DNA from: JAVBKV01 sp031553885
Lineage (GTDB): Bacteria; Bacteroidota; Bacteroidia; Bacteroidales; Azobacteroidaceae
Reading direction: 5' to 3'
Assembly: GCA_031553885.1 (NCBI GenBank)
Contig: JAVBKV010000008.1
Location: 1-61,634, forward strand
DNA length: 61,634 bases
A program made the translations under genes and the position numbers. The notes beneath the pieces were generated by a model, which made no database searches, was not told the DNA's origin, and worked only from the letters and a program-made list of their open reading frames with translations. Of the stretch, positions 25,244-34,124 are shown in pieces. Position 1 is the stretch's first letter, and each line of letters starts with the position of its first letter.

Positions 25244-26089
25244 TTATTTCTTTTTATTTTTTTCTTTAACAATTTCGGAATTATGAAGCTGTACCGGCTT
25301 CGATTTTTTCTTCTTTGACATTTTCAGGTTGATAAATTCGACAAACAGGGAGAAGAAAATAGCAAAGTACAAGTAACCTTTAGGAATAGCGCCGACTTCC
25401 GATTCGAATATTTTCAAATGAGACAAATGGGCGGCTTCTGTAATCAGCATTACACCAATCAGAATCAGGAAAGATAATCCTAAAATCTGGATACTCGGAT
25501 GGGTATTGACAAAACGGCTGACCGGTTCGGCAAACAACATCATAATAATCACCGAGATAACAACAGCGCTGACCATGATACACATGGCTCCTCCATAGCC
25601 GAATTCATCAAAACTGACCAGTCCGATGGCGGTCAACACACTGTCAAAAGAGAAAACAATGTCCAGGGCAACGATCTGGATAATCGCCGAGATGAACTTA
25701 CTCTTACCTTTTGCAGCATTTTCCTCATTCTCCGGTCCTTCCAGTTTATGGTGAATTTCTGTTACACTTTTGTACAACAGGAAAAGTCCTCCTATGAAGA
25801 CGATAATACTTTGCCCCGAAATACTCCCGTCGATCCAGGACGAATCAAAAGTAAAAATAGGTTTGGTCAGGCTCATTACAATCGATATTCCGAAAAGCAA
25901 TAAGATCCGGAACAACATGGCCAGAAACAAGCCGGTTTTTCGTGCCTTGGGTTGTTGATCAGGAGGTAATTTAGAGGTTACGATCGATAGAAAAACGATA
26001 TTGTCGATTCCCAACACAATTTCCAGAAAAGTTAAAGTCAATAAAGCCATCCAGGCTGCAGGTAATAAAAACACTTCAATAAATTCCAT
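25244..26089 (-). CDS. TerC-family integral membrane protein
   Basis: This 281-residue protein has seven to eight hydrophobic helices and the TerC signatures EIVLGIDNIVFLSI (residues about 23-36) and ALDIVFSFDSVLTAIG, each with a conserved intramembrane Asp. TerC relatives (Alx, YceF, MeeF) export manganese or protect exported metalloproteins. The tail is very lysine-rich. It is the first gene of a three-gene operon with two proteases, so Mn2+ supply or export for secreted proteins is a reasonable guess. Confidence 0.88.
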   Translation of the reverse strand: MEFIEVFLLPAAWMALLTLTFLEIVLGIDNIVFLSIVTSKLPPDQQPKARKTGLFLAMLFRILLLFGISIVMSLTKPIFTFDSSWIDGSISGQSIIVFIGGLFLLYKSVTEIHHKLEGPENEENAAKGKSKFISAIIQIVALDIVFSFDSVLTAIGLVSFDEFGYGGAMCIMVSAVVISVIIMMLFAEPVSRFVNTHPSIQILGLSFLILIGVMLITEAAHLSHLKIFESEVGAIPKGYLYFAIFFSLFVEFINLKMSKKKKSKPVQLHNSEIVKEKNKKK

Positions 26090-26105
26090 AAACTAAAAAT
26101 TTTAG

Positions 26106-26113
26106 CAAAAATA
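26106..26113 (-). promoter_or_regulatory. -7 element of the terC-protease operon
   Basis: The minus strand reads TATTTTTG, a TAnnTTTG match, 17 bases upstream of the terC ATG at 26089. There is no good -33 match. The A/T-rich context makes chance matches possible. Confidence 0.4.
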
Positions 26114-26154
26114 ATAAAAGGATTACAGTTCACCGATATTTATCTGTATTTTCG

Positions 26155-26982
26155 TTGCAAAATAATAATGAAATAAACTTGGATCTTTTAACTCACATAG
26201 CTTCCGGTATTGCAGCCGCAACAGTCGTAACAACCTGGTCCGGAAATTTTCTCGGAGGTAAATCCTGGAAAATCTGGCTGTTTGGAGCTTTGGGCGGCGC
26301 CTTTCCTGATGTTGATGCAATCAGTATGTGGTCCCGTTTTGATTCGACATTCGGGCAGTTGTTTGGACTTTCACACAGCGGACGAGTTATTTATGGAGAA
26401 AAGTTCTGGTATTCACACCATGCTTTTTTTCATTCGTTGGCAGCTGTGATTTTAATCACCCTGTTTTTATTTTTGTTGAATTACATTTTTCATAGACTAC
26501 AAAATAAAATGGATTTGTCCGTAACTAAATATGTGAGAGGAAATTCCCTGTTGATAATTGCATTTATGAGTGGATATCTGCTTCACCTGGCAGGAGATTT
26601 ATCAACTCCGGCTTCCGTTTGGGGTGGAATTAATCTGTTTTGGCCCGGAACTATGTATATCGGAGGAAGTGGAAAAATATGGTGGTGGAACAACTACGAT
26701 ATTTTCCTGTTGCTCATCTTATGTATCTTTGCAAACAGTTTGATTTTTTTATCTTTCAAACCAAAAATAAAAAGAATGCTGACTTTGTGCATTGCCTTCG
26801 TTACATTCATTCTGGTTATTGTTCAGATCAATACTCGTCAGTATGATTATGCTTATAAAGGGAATACTACTCACTACACAGAAATGGAACAACATTCTAA
26901 GGAAGAACAGGAGCGCATTCTGGGTATATCTATTTATCGTTGTCTGGAGTGGATAGACAAACACTTACCTCTTCATTTTTGA
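26155..26982 (+). CDS. YdjM-type inner-membrane metal-dependent hydrolase
   Basis: This product of about 270 residues matches the YdjM/LexA-regulated membrane-bound hydrolase family (DUF457). THIASGIAAA near the N-terminus and FPDVDAIS supply metal ligands. SHHAFFHSL and LLHLAGDLSTPASVWGG add further His and Asp ligands, and about five helices are visible. No ATG precedes the conserved start. TTG at 26155 gives the longest frame. TTG at 26179 gives MDLLTHIASG, closer to relatives, with an A-rich leader before it; I cannot decide between them. It is divergent from terC. The substrate is unknown, but phospholipids are suspected for the family. Confidence 0.78.
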   Translation: MQNNNEINLDLLTHIASGIAAATVVTTWSGNFLGGKSWKIWLFGALGGAFPDVDAISMWSRFDSTFGQLFGLSHSGRVIYGEKFWYSHHAFFHSLAAVILITLFLFLLNYIFHRLQNKMDLSVTKYVRGNSLLIIAFMSGYLLHLAGDLSTPASVWGGINLFWPGTMYIGGSGKIWWWNNYDIFLLLILCIFANSLIFLSFKPKIKRMLTLCIAFVTFILVIVQINTRQYDYAYKGNTTHYTEMEQHSKEEQERILGISIYRCLEWIDKHLPLHF

Positions 26983-26991
26983 TAATAAAAA

Positions 26992-27024
26992 AATGAAGAA
27001 AATGAAAAAATCATTTTCTTCATT
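26992..27024 (+). terminator. Hairpin after the YdjM-like gene
   Basis: A perfect 14-bp stem (AATGAAGAAAATGA at 26992-27005 with 27011-27024) with a 5-base A loop begins 10 bases after the stop codon. A CCCTTTTA run follows, so it is a moderate intrinsic terminator. Confidence 0.6.
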
Positions 27025-27049
27025 AGTCCCTTTTACAGGTCAATCTCTT

Positions 27050-27134
27050 TAAAAAAGAAAAGGCTGTCTCACGACAGCACAATCTTCATTGTTAACCTTA
27101 AATCTAATACCATGAAAAACACAGTGCAAAGATA
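27050..27134 (-). ncRNA. Candidate small RNA with its own promoter and terminator
   Basis: On the minus strand a TATCTTTG -7 element (27134 to 27127) is followed, about 50 bases later, by a GCTGTC-GTGA-GACAGC hairpin (27078 to 27063) and CCTTTTCTTTTTT, a textbook intrinsic terminator. The transcript would run from about 27121 to 27050, roughly 70 nt. A 14-codon frame (27113 to 27069) starts ATGGTATTAGAT and stops in the hairpin loop, so translation is possible but doubtful. No neighbouring gene needs this promoter: the gene to the left is convergent. Its 5' half resembles the candidate at 57775-57855. Confidence 0.6.
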
Positions 27135-27208
27135 AGAGGTTTTATGTTGTAAAACATAATTTTTAAACATGTTTTTTCTGTTGATTAACATTATTTAACT
27201 ATTTTGAG

Positions 27209-28396
27209 TTATTCGACAAAAAGCACTAGTCCTTTAATATACTCTCCTTCAGGGTGATATATGTTAATCGGATGATCTGCCGGCTGAGTTAGCTGGTGAA
27301 GTATTCTTACATTTCTACCGGATTGAGCGGCAGCACTGAATACCGCTAACCGGAATTGGTCTTTAGTGACCACCTGTGAACAAGAGAATGTAAACAGAAT
27401 TCCTCCCGGTTTTATTTTCTCAAAGGCAATTGCATTGAGTTTCCTGTATCCTTGCAAAGCATTTTTCAATACATTCCGGTGCTTGGCAAAAGCTGGAGGA
27501 TCCAGAATAATCAGGTCGTACTGATCTCCCATTTTTTCCAGGTATTTGAAAGCATCCTCGGTAAATGACTGATGACGGTTGTCGTCCGGAAAATTCAAGG
27601 TAATGTTTTCATTGGTCAGGGCAACTGCTTTGGAGGAGCTGTCCACAGAATGAACCAAACCGGCACCCCCCCGCATGGCATAACAGGAAAAGCCTCCCGT
27701 ATAGCAAAACATATTCAGAACGCTCCGGTTTCTGGAATATTTCTCTAATAACGCGCGATTATCCCGTTGGTCGACAAAGAATCCTGTTTTTTGACCTTTC
27801 ACCCAATCTACATGGAACCGCATACCGTTTTCAACTGCAACCGATGAAACCTCTTTTCCTCCGGACAGGTATTCATTTTCGGCGCCCAGGTCGGCTTTGT
27901 AGGGCAGGGTAGACTCTGACTTATAATAAATATGTTGGATAGAATCTCCCATAACTTCTTTCAGGGCTTCAGCCAATTCCGTTCTCGCTACATGCATCCC
28001 GGGTGAATGCGCCTGCATAACTGCCGTACCGGCATAGATATCGACAATTAAGCCGGGCATATTATCTCCTTCGCCATGAATCAGGCGGTAGGTATCGTTG
28101 TCCGGGCGCCCTGCCAGTCCCAGTTGGAGGCGAACGTCATAGGCGGTCCGGAAACGTTTTTTCCAGAAATCCGTATCGATGGTTTCTTGTTTGAAACTCA
28201 GGATACGAACGGCAATCGAACCGATCTTACAATGTCCCAGGGCCAGGAAATTCTTTTTCGAATCATACACTTCCACGATTTCACCTTCTTCAGGAGTTCC
28301 GTCGATGTGATGAATCGCTCCGGAAAATACCCAGGGGTGAAACCGCAACACGGATTCTTCTTTTTTCGGATTTAAGTATACTTTTTTGTAAGGCAT
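27209..28396 (-). CDS. rlmI: Class I SAM-dependent rRNA methyltransferase, RlmI-like
   Basis: This 395-residue enzyme likely makes m5C in 23S rRNA, as E. coli RlmI does at C1962. The N-terminal PUA domain (residues 1-75) includes RFHPWVFSGAIHHI. The Rossmann methyltransferase domain shows NMFCYTGGFSCYAMRGGA for SAM binding, the catalytic DPPAF, and FSCSQ with the second conserved cysteine. An in-frame ATG at 28480 would add 28 unrelated residues inside the upstream exonuclease gene, so I chose the Met at 28396 (MPYKKVYLNPKKEE). It overlaps that gene by 25 bases and is last in the DUF5063-exonuclease-methyltransferase operon. Confidence 0.9.
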   Translation of the reverse strand: MPYKKVYLNPKKEESVLRFHPWVFSGAIHHIDGTPEEGEIVEVYDSKKNFLALGHCKIGSIAVRILSFKQETIDTDFWKKRFRTAYDVRLQLGLAGRPDNDTYRLIHGEGDNMPGLIVDIYAGTAVMQAHSPGMHVARTELAEALKEVMGDSIQHIYYKSESTLPYKADLGAENEYLSGGKEVSSVAVENGMRFHVDWVKGQKTGFFVDQRDNRALLEKYSRNRSVLNMFCYTGGFSCYAMRGGAGLVHSVDSSSKAVALTNENITLNFPDDNRHQSFTEDAFKYLEKMGDQYDLIILDPPAFAKHRNVLKNALQGYRKLNAIAFEKIKPGGILFTFSCSQVVTKDQFRLAVFSAAAQSGRNVRILHQLTQPADHPINIYHPEGEYIKGLVLFVE

Positions 28397-28953
28397 AATT
28401 CTTCGTAAATTTTTAAACAAGCCCAGGCATCCAGGGCGGCATATTTTTTTTGTGAGTCGGTCAGCACGTCGGCTTCCCAATTGGTCAAACGCTGATTTTT
28501 CGATATTTTTTTTCCAAAAACCAACGCATATACTTTCTGTAGGCTGATATCAGATATATCGTATTGATTAACAATTGATTGTAAATCGACAAATCCCTGA
28601 GGCGTAAACTTCATCCTTCGTCCCATGGAAGTAAAATCGTCCCGCAACGATAATCCTATTTTTTCTATTTCCGGATTAGCCAGCAATTGAATCAGGCATT
28701 CCGGAAATCCGATCATATTCAGCCGGAATAAAAAACAGGTATCATCAGTGGCCAACTGAATCAAAGCCACACCGTTGACGCTTCCTTTCTTAAATGCCGG
28801 ACGGGTTTCCGTATCGAATCCTATCCGGGAAAAAGAAGAAAGGTAGGCAACCGCTTTTTCTGCTTCAGTCAGTGATTGTACGACAATAATCCTTCCGTTA
28901 AATTCCTCAACTTCTAAACCTGCTATCTCTTCTTTTGTAATACTCTTTCCCAA
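28372..28953 (-). CDS. 3'-5' exonuclease domain protein (DEDDy family)
   Basis: This 193-residue single-domain protein resembles the RNase D/DNA polymerase I proofreading exonuclease. Motif I is GFDTETRPAF (D and E metal ligands), motif II is around IGLSLRDDF, and motif III is YAALDAWACLKIYEEL with the DEDDy Tyr and Asp. There is no HRDC or polymerase domain. It lies between DUF5063 and the rRNA methyltransferase, so an RNA-processing role is more likely than DNA repair, but the substrate is not proven. Confidence 0.85.
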   Translation of the reverse strand: MGKSITKEEIAGLEVEEFNGRIIVVQSLTEAEKAVAYLSSFSRIGFDTETRPAFKKGSVNGVALIQLATDDTCFLFRLNMIGFPECLIQLLANPEIEKIGLSLRDDFTSMGRRMKFTPQGFVDLQSIVNQYDISDISLQKVYALVFGKKISKNQRLTNWEADVLTDSQKKYAALDAWACLKIYEELCLTKKYT

Positions 28954-28982
28954 CGCTACTTATAATTTTTAATTTTTCATTC

Positions 28983-29495
28983 TTAATTCTCTCCGTTCCA
29001 CCGGATTTTATGTAATGCCCGCATGGCATTGACCAACCGTTGTCCCCAATACTCCCTGAAATTTTGAACACAGAAGGCCAGGGAATCGTTCATGGTCTCT
29101 TTCTGCCCGTTTTTGAAAACAGCGATAAAATTACCTAAATCCTGATAAATATCGGCCAGATCTTCAGAAAGTTTAACTGCAACCGGTGAATCACTCAGCT
29201 TGATATCCGGATGAAAAGTCTCTAAATACAGGTTATCATCGCCCAGTAATTCTTCGATCGCGTCCTGTACCTGCGAATACATACTTTCCGTCACTTTCAC
29301 ATCCAGTTCCGAATCGTATTGTTCCTCTATTTCGGGAACAACCGATATTTTCAGGTACAATAACGGCAATACTTTAATCATATTATCCACAAAGGTTTCC
29401 TTGTCGCTTTGACCGGTTTTTTCAAGCAGCGCACAATATTCCAGGGCAACTCTCGCAAAATCGATGGTTTGTTGAGAAAAAACAGTTGTTTCCAT
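28983..29495 (-). CDS. DUF5063 domain protein
   Basis: This 170-residue, mostly helical and acidic cytoplasmic protein fits the DUF5063 family of Bacteroidota. Typical features are the N-terminal FARVALEYCALLE helix, DNMIKVLPLLYLK, and the C-terminal NFREYWGQRLVNAMRALHKI. Function is unknown. It is the first gene of an operon with the exonuclease and RlmI-like genes. The 29 bases after it contain one arm of the AATTAAGAATG repeat family. Confidence 0.8.
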   Translation of the reverse strand: METTVFSQQTIDFARVALEYCALLEKTGQSDKETFVDNMIKVLPLLYLKISVVPEIEEQYDSELDVKVTESMYSQVQDAIEELLGDDNLYLETFHPDIKLSDSPVAVKLSEDLADIYQDLGNFIAVFKNGQKETMNDSLAFCVQNFREYWGQRLVNAMRALHKIRWNGEN

Positions 29496-29516
29496 AGTTT
29501 CTTTAAATCAAGTCGC

Positions 29517-29524
29517 CAAAGTTA
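29517..29524 (-). promoter_or_regulatory. -7 element of the DUF5063-exonuclease-rlmI operon
   Basis: The minus strand reads TAACTTTG, identical to the pyrG -7 element, 22 bases upstream of the ATG at 29495. No well-spaced -33 is evident. Confidence 0.5.
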
Positions 29525-29614
29525 CAAAAAACTAATCAAAAACCGAATATTGTGAAAAAAGGCTACCTCACCAAAGCGAAGTAACCTTTCCTCTCTCTAA
29601 AAAACAACGTCCGG

Positions 29615-30802
29615 CTATTTCAGCTTTCCGTATATGATGTAATTATTGTCATTATCGGTGATGGAATTTAACATCCTGGTCAATTTATCCCGCATGGACT
29701 TATCCATTTTCTTATTAGTAGCAAGGGTCTTTTCCAGTTCGTCCCGAAGATTTCCGGGATCGACATTGCATACATAATAGCCACTATGAAAAACGAGCCA
29801 ATGTTTACTGGGAAGATCCATATTTCCCCAGGAATCATTCTTCAATTTATAAAAAGCGCCTTTCATTGTTTTCTTATCAACAAGAACAAAAACATTGTTG
29901 TGAGCTGAAGTTTCATTCGCACTGACTTGTAGTGGTTCTAAAATTTCAACCAGGTAATAGTTTGAAATGGAGTGATAAAAGTGCCAGGGTGTTTTTTTGT
30001 TTTCAAAATTAACCGTAAACTGTGGCTGCAGCCGGTTACCGACCGGATCATAATTATACAGGCTATCGATTCTCGAAGGAAAAGTACCTAAGAACAGGTC
30101 GAATGTATTCGTACTTTTTGCAGAAACAATTTCATTACTATAGTCCGGAGGAAATGCCAAGTGTCCGGGAGCTACGTTTTTGAGAATTTTTCCTTTCATA
30201 TCCTGAACCCAGACAATGGATTTGGAGCCTTCAAACGGCAATATGGCAAATGTGATCGTGTTATCCGGATTGACATTGAAAATACCCTTGGGGGACCAAT
30301 GGACCAGAGGAATCGGTTCTAATGCTTTTCCTTTCAGATCGTAAACCAGTAATTTTTTACTTTGCATAGGAAGAATATAGATGCGTCCGTTTTTTTCATC
30401 GATTTGTTGATCATAGACCTCACCATATTCATTCGGACCTTGTCCGACTTTACCTATATTGGCTATATAGTTTCCTTTTTTATCAAATAATTTATATGGA
30501 TTATTGTTTTTTCCCTTTACTAAAATGTAATTTTCCGATACTACCGTAATTCCGGGAGCCACCAACGCTTCATCCTGAGAATCGAGTTTTACAATCTGAA
30601 TATCCTTTACCAACTGGCTGATTGGTAGATCGATTGTGTCTTTGAGTAGCGAACGCTGACACACCACTACTTTATCCTTTCCCGATTGAACCACCTTAGC
30701 AGCTACATTACAATCACTTAATTTATCTTTTCTTCCGGCCATAACCGGCGAAACCGCAATAGCAGACAGAAGTATTCCTGCAATAATTTTTTTCGTTTTC
30801 AT
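29615..30802 (-). CDS. Exported 6-bladed beta-propeller protein
   Basis: This 395-residue protein has a signal peptide (residues 1-22, ending SPVMA). Repeated blade patterns follow, such as YKLFDKKGNYIANIGKVGQGPNEYGE, which is the hallmark of Bacteroidota 6-bladed beta-propeller (BF3164-like/DUF4934) proteins. No lipobox is seen. These proteins are thought to bind ligands or partners, and none has a firm role. Three C-terminal helices rich in lysine (ATNKKMDKSMRDKLTRML) precede the last strand. The gene upstream in the same direction is a TPR/HTH regulator, and each has its own -7 element. Confidence 0.78.
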   Translation of the reverse strand: MKTKKIIAGILLSAIAVSPVMAGRKDKLSDCNVAAKVVQSGKDKVVVCQRSLLKDTIDLPISQLVKDIQIVKLDSQDEALVAPGITVVSENYILVKGKNNNPYKLFDKKGNYIANIGKVGQGPNEYGEVYDQQIDEKNGRIYILPMQSKKLLVYDLKGKALEPIPLVHWSPKGIFNVNPDNTITFAILPFEGSKSIVWVQDMKGKILKNVAPGHLAFPPDYSNEIVSAKSTNTFDLFLGTFPSRIDSLYNYDPVGNRLQPQFTVNFENKKTPWHFYHSISNYYLVEILEPLQVSANETSAHNNVFVLVDKKTMKGAFYKLKNDSWGNMDLPSKHWLVFHSGYYVCNVDPGNLRDELEKTLATNKKMDKSMRDKLTRMLNSITDNDNNYIIYGKLK

Positions 30803-30846
30803 ACGTGATTTGTTTTAATCATATCTTAAATTTAATAACAACGGAG

Positions 30847-30854
30847 CAAAAATA
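30847..30854 (-). promoter_or_regulatory. -7 element of the beta-propeller gene
   Basis: The minus strand reads TATTTTTG, 45 bases upstream of the ATG at 30802. The -33 element is unclear in this AT-rich gap. Confidence 0.4.
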
Positions 30855-30977
30855 AGGATCAATTTTCAATCTTTCTTTAAAAACGAATGGACAACAATGT
30901 GCATTATTTTAATTGTAAGTGTTTGATTAATATGAAATTATATTCTTTAGTCCGAATTTTGAATTGGACAAGGCCGG

Positions 30978-32642
30978 TTAAAAGTATTGTAGAAAGTCAT
31001 CCAACGAGGTATTTTCATCCGTAATTCCCAGTTTTTCCTTTTTCATCCGGATTTTTTTCTTGGATATTCCGGCTTTACTGATGCAATAGATATCAGATAG
31101 ATCCTGCAGGCTGACATGAATTTTAACCAGGCAACAGAAGCAAAGGTCTTCTTTATTCAATTCCGGGTAACGGTTTTGAAGTTCCGGTATAAATTCCGGA
31201 TAAGCTTCATCAACGGTTCGTATCAACTCGTTCCAGTCTTTTTCGGTCAGGGAAATTTTTTTACTGACAGAGCCATTTTCTTCATTCAGAGAATCCAGCG
31301 AGGGTATTTTTTCTGCAATGGACATTTTACGGAATACAGAGGCCCTGAGAATAGCTGCCTTTTCATGCAGTGCACTTAGTTCCTGGGCCTGCTGTAACAA
31401 CATATTTTGTTTTTCCAGTATCAAGGCTTTGTCTTTCAAGGCCTGTTCTTCAGCCTGAAACTGAAGCCGCACTTTCTTCTTTTTGAAATGGGAGTAAAAA
31501 ATAAAGAACAATACCAGTAAGAACAGGAGTATCATTCCCAGTATCAACAGGTAAATTTCCCTCTCATTTTTAGCCAGTTTCAGCAGGTTATTTTCGTTTT
31601 TTAGCTTTTCATCCTGGTATTGTTTTCTCAGCTCTTCTGAACTTAAATGAGAATACAAGCCAGAGAAAGACTCTTCTTCATTGATTTTACTCAGATAAAA
31701 ATCATGGGAATTACCCAGGATGTTTTCCAGTTTTGTTAGCGTGGAATATCCCTGAACCGAAGCAAACGGATTCGGAGATTGAATGGCTTTCATCAGATAA
31801 ATCCGGGCAGAATCGTATTGTTGAGTCTCCATAAACAGTTGTCCCTTGGTCAGGTTGTAAATAGGAGCCTCATTCCGGTTGGTACGATAATTCTTACTCA
31901 AACCGACATAATGAGATGCTCTTTTATAGTCCTCCTGCTTCATACACAAATCTGTCAGTTGAATATAAATCCGGGATGAATGAGTTTTAATAAAAATACT
32001 ATCTGCCTGTTTCAATAGTTTTTCCAGGGACAAAATCGCATTTTCATACTCCTCATCTGCACGATAAGCAGATCCTATATCCCAATTGTATACCCAGTAG
32101 TTATTATAACCGGCCTGTTCGGAATACTGCATGGCTTGTTGAAAAGCATGAATGGCTTCTTTATGCCTTTTCGTGTCCATATAAATAAATCCTAACAGCC
32201 TCCAGATTCCCGCTAAATCCGGTACGGCATGATATTGAACAGCTAATGATTCTGCTTCCAATAAATCAGCCAGCGCTTTTTCTTCATTTCCTGAAATCCT
32301 TTTTTTCATAGCAGACCAGTATAAAGCAGATAATAAACGTGAGGTATCCGCAACAGACCGGTAATAATTGATGGCATAGGAGAGTAGAGTATCGGAACTT
32401 AATTCCACCTTTTTTATTATCTGACATTTAGTAAGAAGTAACCCATAATCGGCTCTGGATTTTGGATTTAGTTTTTGAGGAGATTGAATCTGTTTCAATT
32501 CCCAGAAACAGGAATCAATGGCTGTTTGTTCATACTGGATGGCTCTTTCCAGGTAAATCTCATCTTTCTTCCGGCTAGAGCAGGAAGATATAAAAATGAA
32601 AATCATCCATACAGTGAAATTTAGAATAAACCGGTGTCTCAT
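30978..32642 (-). CDS. Membrane TPR protein with C-terminal helix-turn-helix
   Basis: This 554-residue protein begins with a lipobox-like signal (FIFISSCSS). TPR-type repeats occupy about residues 60-320 (for example WRLLGFIYMDTKRHKEAIHAFQQAM). One transmembrane helix (about 363-385) is followed by a coiled coil (385-430) and a cytoplasmic C-terminus. In the last 100 residues, LNKEDLCFCCLVKIHVSLQDLSDIYCISKAGISKKK looks like a LuxR-like helix-turn-helix. This layout is common in Bacteroidota, where a periplasmic TPR sensor is fused through the membrane to a DNA-binding tail. The beta-propeller gene downstream is a candidate target or ligand partner. Confidence 0.75.
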   Translation of the reverse strand: MRHRFILNFTVWMIFIFISSCSSRKKDEIYLERAIQYEQTAIDSCFWELKQIQSPQKLNPKSRADYGLLLTKCQIIKKVELSSDTLLSYAINYYRSVADTSRLLSALYWSAMKKRISGNEEKALADLLEAESLAVQYHAVPDLAGIWRLLGFIYMDTKRHKEAIHAFQQAMQYSEQAGYNNYWVYNWDIGSAYRADEEYENAILSLEKLLKQADSIFIKTHSSRIYIQLTDLCMKQEDYKRASHYVGLSKNYRTNRNEAPIYNLTKGQLFMETQQYDSARIYLMKAIQSPNPFASVQGYSTLTKLENILGNSHDFYLSKINEEESFSGLYSHLSSEELRKQYQDEKLKNENNLLKLAKNEREIYLLILGMILLFLLVLFFIFYSHFKKKKVRLQFQAEEQALKDKALILEKQNMLLQQAQELSALHEKAAILRASVFRKMSIAEKIPSLDSLNEENGSVSKKISLTEKDWNELIRTVDEAYPEFIPELQNRYPELNKEDLCFCCLVKIHVSLQDLSDIYCISKAGISKKKIRMKKEKLGITDENTSLDDFLQYF

Positions 32643-32661
32643 CTGGATTTATAATTTGAGA

Positions 32662-32669
32662 CAAAAGTA
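32662..32669 (-). promoter_or_regulatory. -7 element of the TPR regulator gene
   Basis: The minus strand reads TACTTTTG, a TAnnTTTG match, 20 bases upstream of the ATG at 32642. Confidence 0.45.
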
Positions 32670-32791
32670 CGGATTTTTTAATGGTTTATGAAGAAAACCA
32701 TTGGACAAATATGAACCTTATTTATAATTTAACTATCTGTATTTTAAATAATTAAATTTTTACAATTAAAAAAATCGATGGACAAAACCGA

Positions 32792-34054
32792 TCAACTCAA
32801 GAAACTGATCAGCAAACGAATATTCAGGTAGGTTACAATTCCACCGATAATCAGTAAAAGCGATTTGGTAAAAAGAGAATTGGCATATTTACCCATTAAT
32901 TGTTTATTGGAAGTCAGGTAAATCTGGGTGAAAATCGTAATCGGTAACTGAATACTTAAAATCATCTGGGAGTAAATTAATCCCTGGAAAGGGTTGTTGA
33001 TGAACATGATAATCAACAATCCGGTCAGCAACGAAATACCGACACCCCATTTCGAATGCTTATCGTTGATATCATAAGGTTCGCCGTAAATACCCGCAAA
33101 AATGGTTCCCCCGGCCATTCCGGAAGTTACACTGGAAGATATTCCCGCAAATAGCAGGGCAATAGCAAAAACAACTCCGGCTCCCTTACCCAATAAAGGC
33201 GTGAGCATGCTTTGCGCCTGCTGTAACTCATCAACGGGAATCGATTGGGTAAAAAAAGTAGAAGCAGCCAGCAAAATCATGGCGCTGTTGATTCCCCAGC
33301 CAATGATCATGGAGAAAATCGTATCCGCAAATTCGAATTTCAGTTGTTTTTTGATAACAGAATCGTCCTGCAGGTTCCACTGGCGGCTTTGTATGATTTC
33401 GGAGTGCAGAAACAGATTATGAGGCATCACAACGGCTCCCAATACGCTCATGATGATCAGGATCGATCCTTCCGGGATAGAAGGTGTAACCCAGGATTTA
33501 GCCGCAACATTCCATTCGATCGGAGCTAATATTAATTCGTACAAAAACGAAAAACCGATAATAGAAACAAACCCGATAATCCAACGCTCGATTTTCCGGT
33601 AGGAATTGGAGTAAATCATAAACAGGATTAAGGCTGTAGAAAAAATAGCACCGATTTTTATCGGTATATGAAAAAGCATTTCCAGCGCGATGGCAGCTCC
33701 CAGAATTTCTGCCAGCGAAGTGGAAACGGAAGCCAGCATGGCTGTACTCAGGATTCCCCGTCCCAGTTTTTTCGGAAACTTTTCCGTAACCGCTTCTGAA
33801 AGACATTTTCCTGTAACGATACCCAGGTGAGCTACATTGTGTTGCAGCAGGATCAGCATTACAGTCGACAGTGTAACCATCCACAACAACGAATATCCGA
33901 ATTCACTTCCTGCAGCAATATTGGAAGCCCAGTTACCCGGATCTATAAAGCCTACCGTTACCAATAAGCCCGGACCTAAGTATTTGAAAAATTCCAGTGA
34001 TGGTTTATCTCCTCTTTTATCAAAGCTTTTTTTAATGTATTCAATCCATTTCAT
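32792..34054 (-). CDS. mntH: Nramp-family Mn2+/Fe2+ transporter
   Basis: This 420-residue transporter would import divalent metal ions with protons. The metal-site motif DPGN is at residues 38-41 in helix 1, and the helix 6 motif appears as VVMPHNLFLHSE. About 11 helices are visible. The helical repeat with GGTIFAGIYGE is typical of bacterial clade B/C Nramp proteins. It follows the pseudouridine synthase gene by 70 bases without a clear promoter or Fur/MntR-type palindrome, so co-transcription is possible. Substrate preference (Mn versus Fe) is inferred from the family. Confidence 0.9.
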   Translation of the reverse strand: MKWIEYIKKSFDKRGDKPSLEFFKYLGPGLLVTVGFIDPGNWASNIAAGSEFGYSLLWMVTLSTVMLILLQHNVAHLGIVTGKCLSEAVTEKFPKKLGRGILSTAMLASVSTSLAEILGAAIALEMLFHIPIKIGAIFSTALILFMIYSNSYRKIERWIIGFVSIIGFSFLYELILAPIEWNVAAKSWVTPSIPEGSILIIMSVLGAVVMPHNLFLHSEIIQSRQWNLQDDSVIKKQLKFEFADTIFSMIIGWGINSAMILLAASTFFTQSIPVDELQQAQSMLTPLLGKGAGVVFAIALLFAGISSSVTSGMAGGTIFAGIYGEPYDINDKHSKWGVGISLLTGLLIIMFINNPFQGLIYSQMILSIQLPITIFTQIYLTSNKQLMGKYANSLFTKSLLLIIGGIVTYLNIRLLISFLS

Positions 34055-34124
34055 TCCGGAATAGGTAATTGGGGGTTGAGTGTTCTTTTCATTGCAGGCT
34101 TAACGCTTAAGATAGTGTAAATGT

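Noticed and set aside
28397..28480. N-terminal extension of the RlmI-like protein
   Set aside because: The added residues do not belong to the PUA domain and overlap the exonuclease gene. MPYKKVYL is the natural start.
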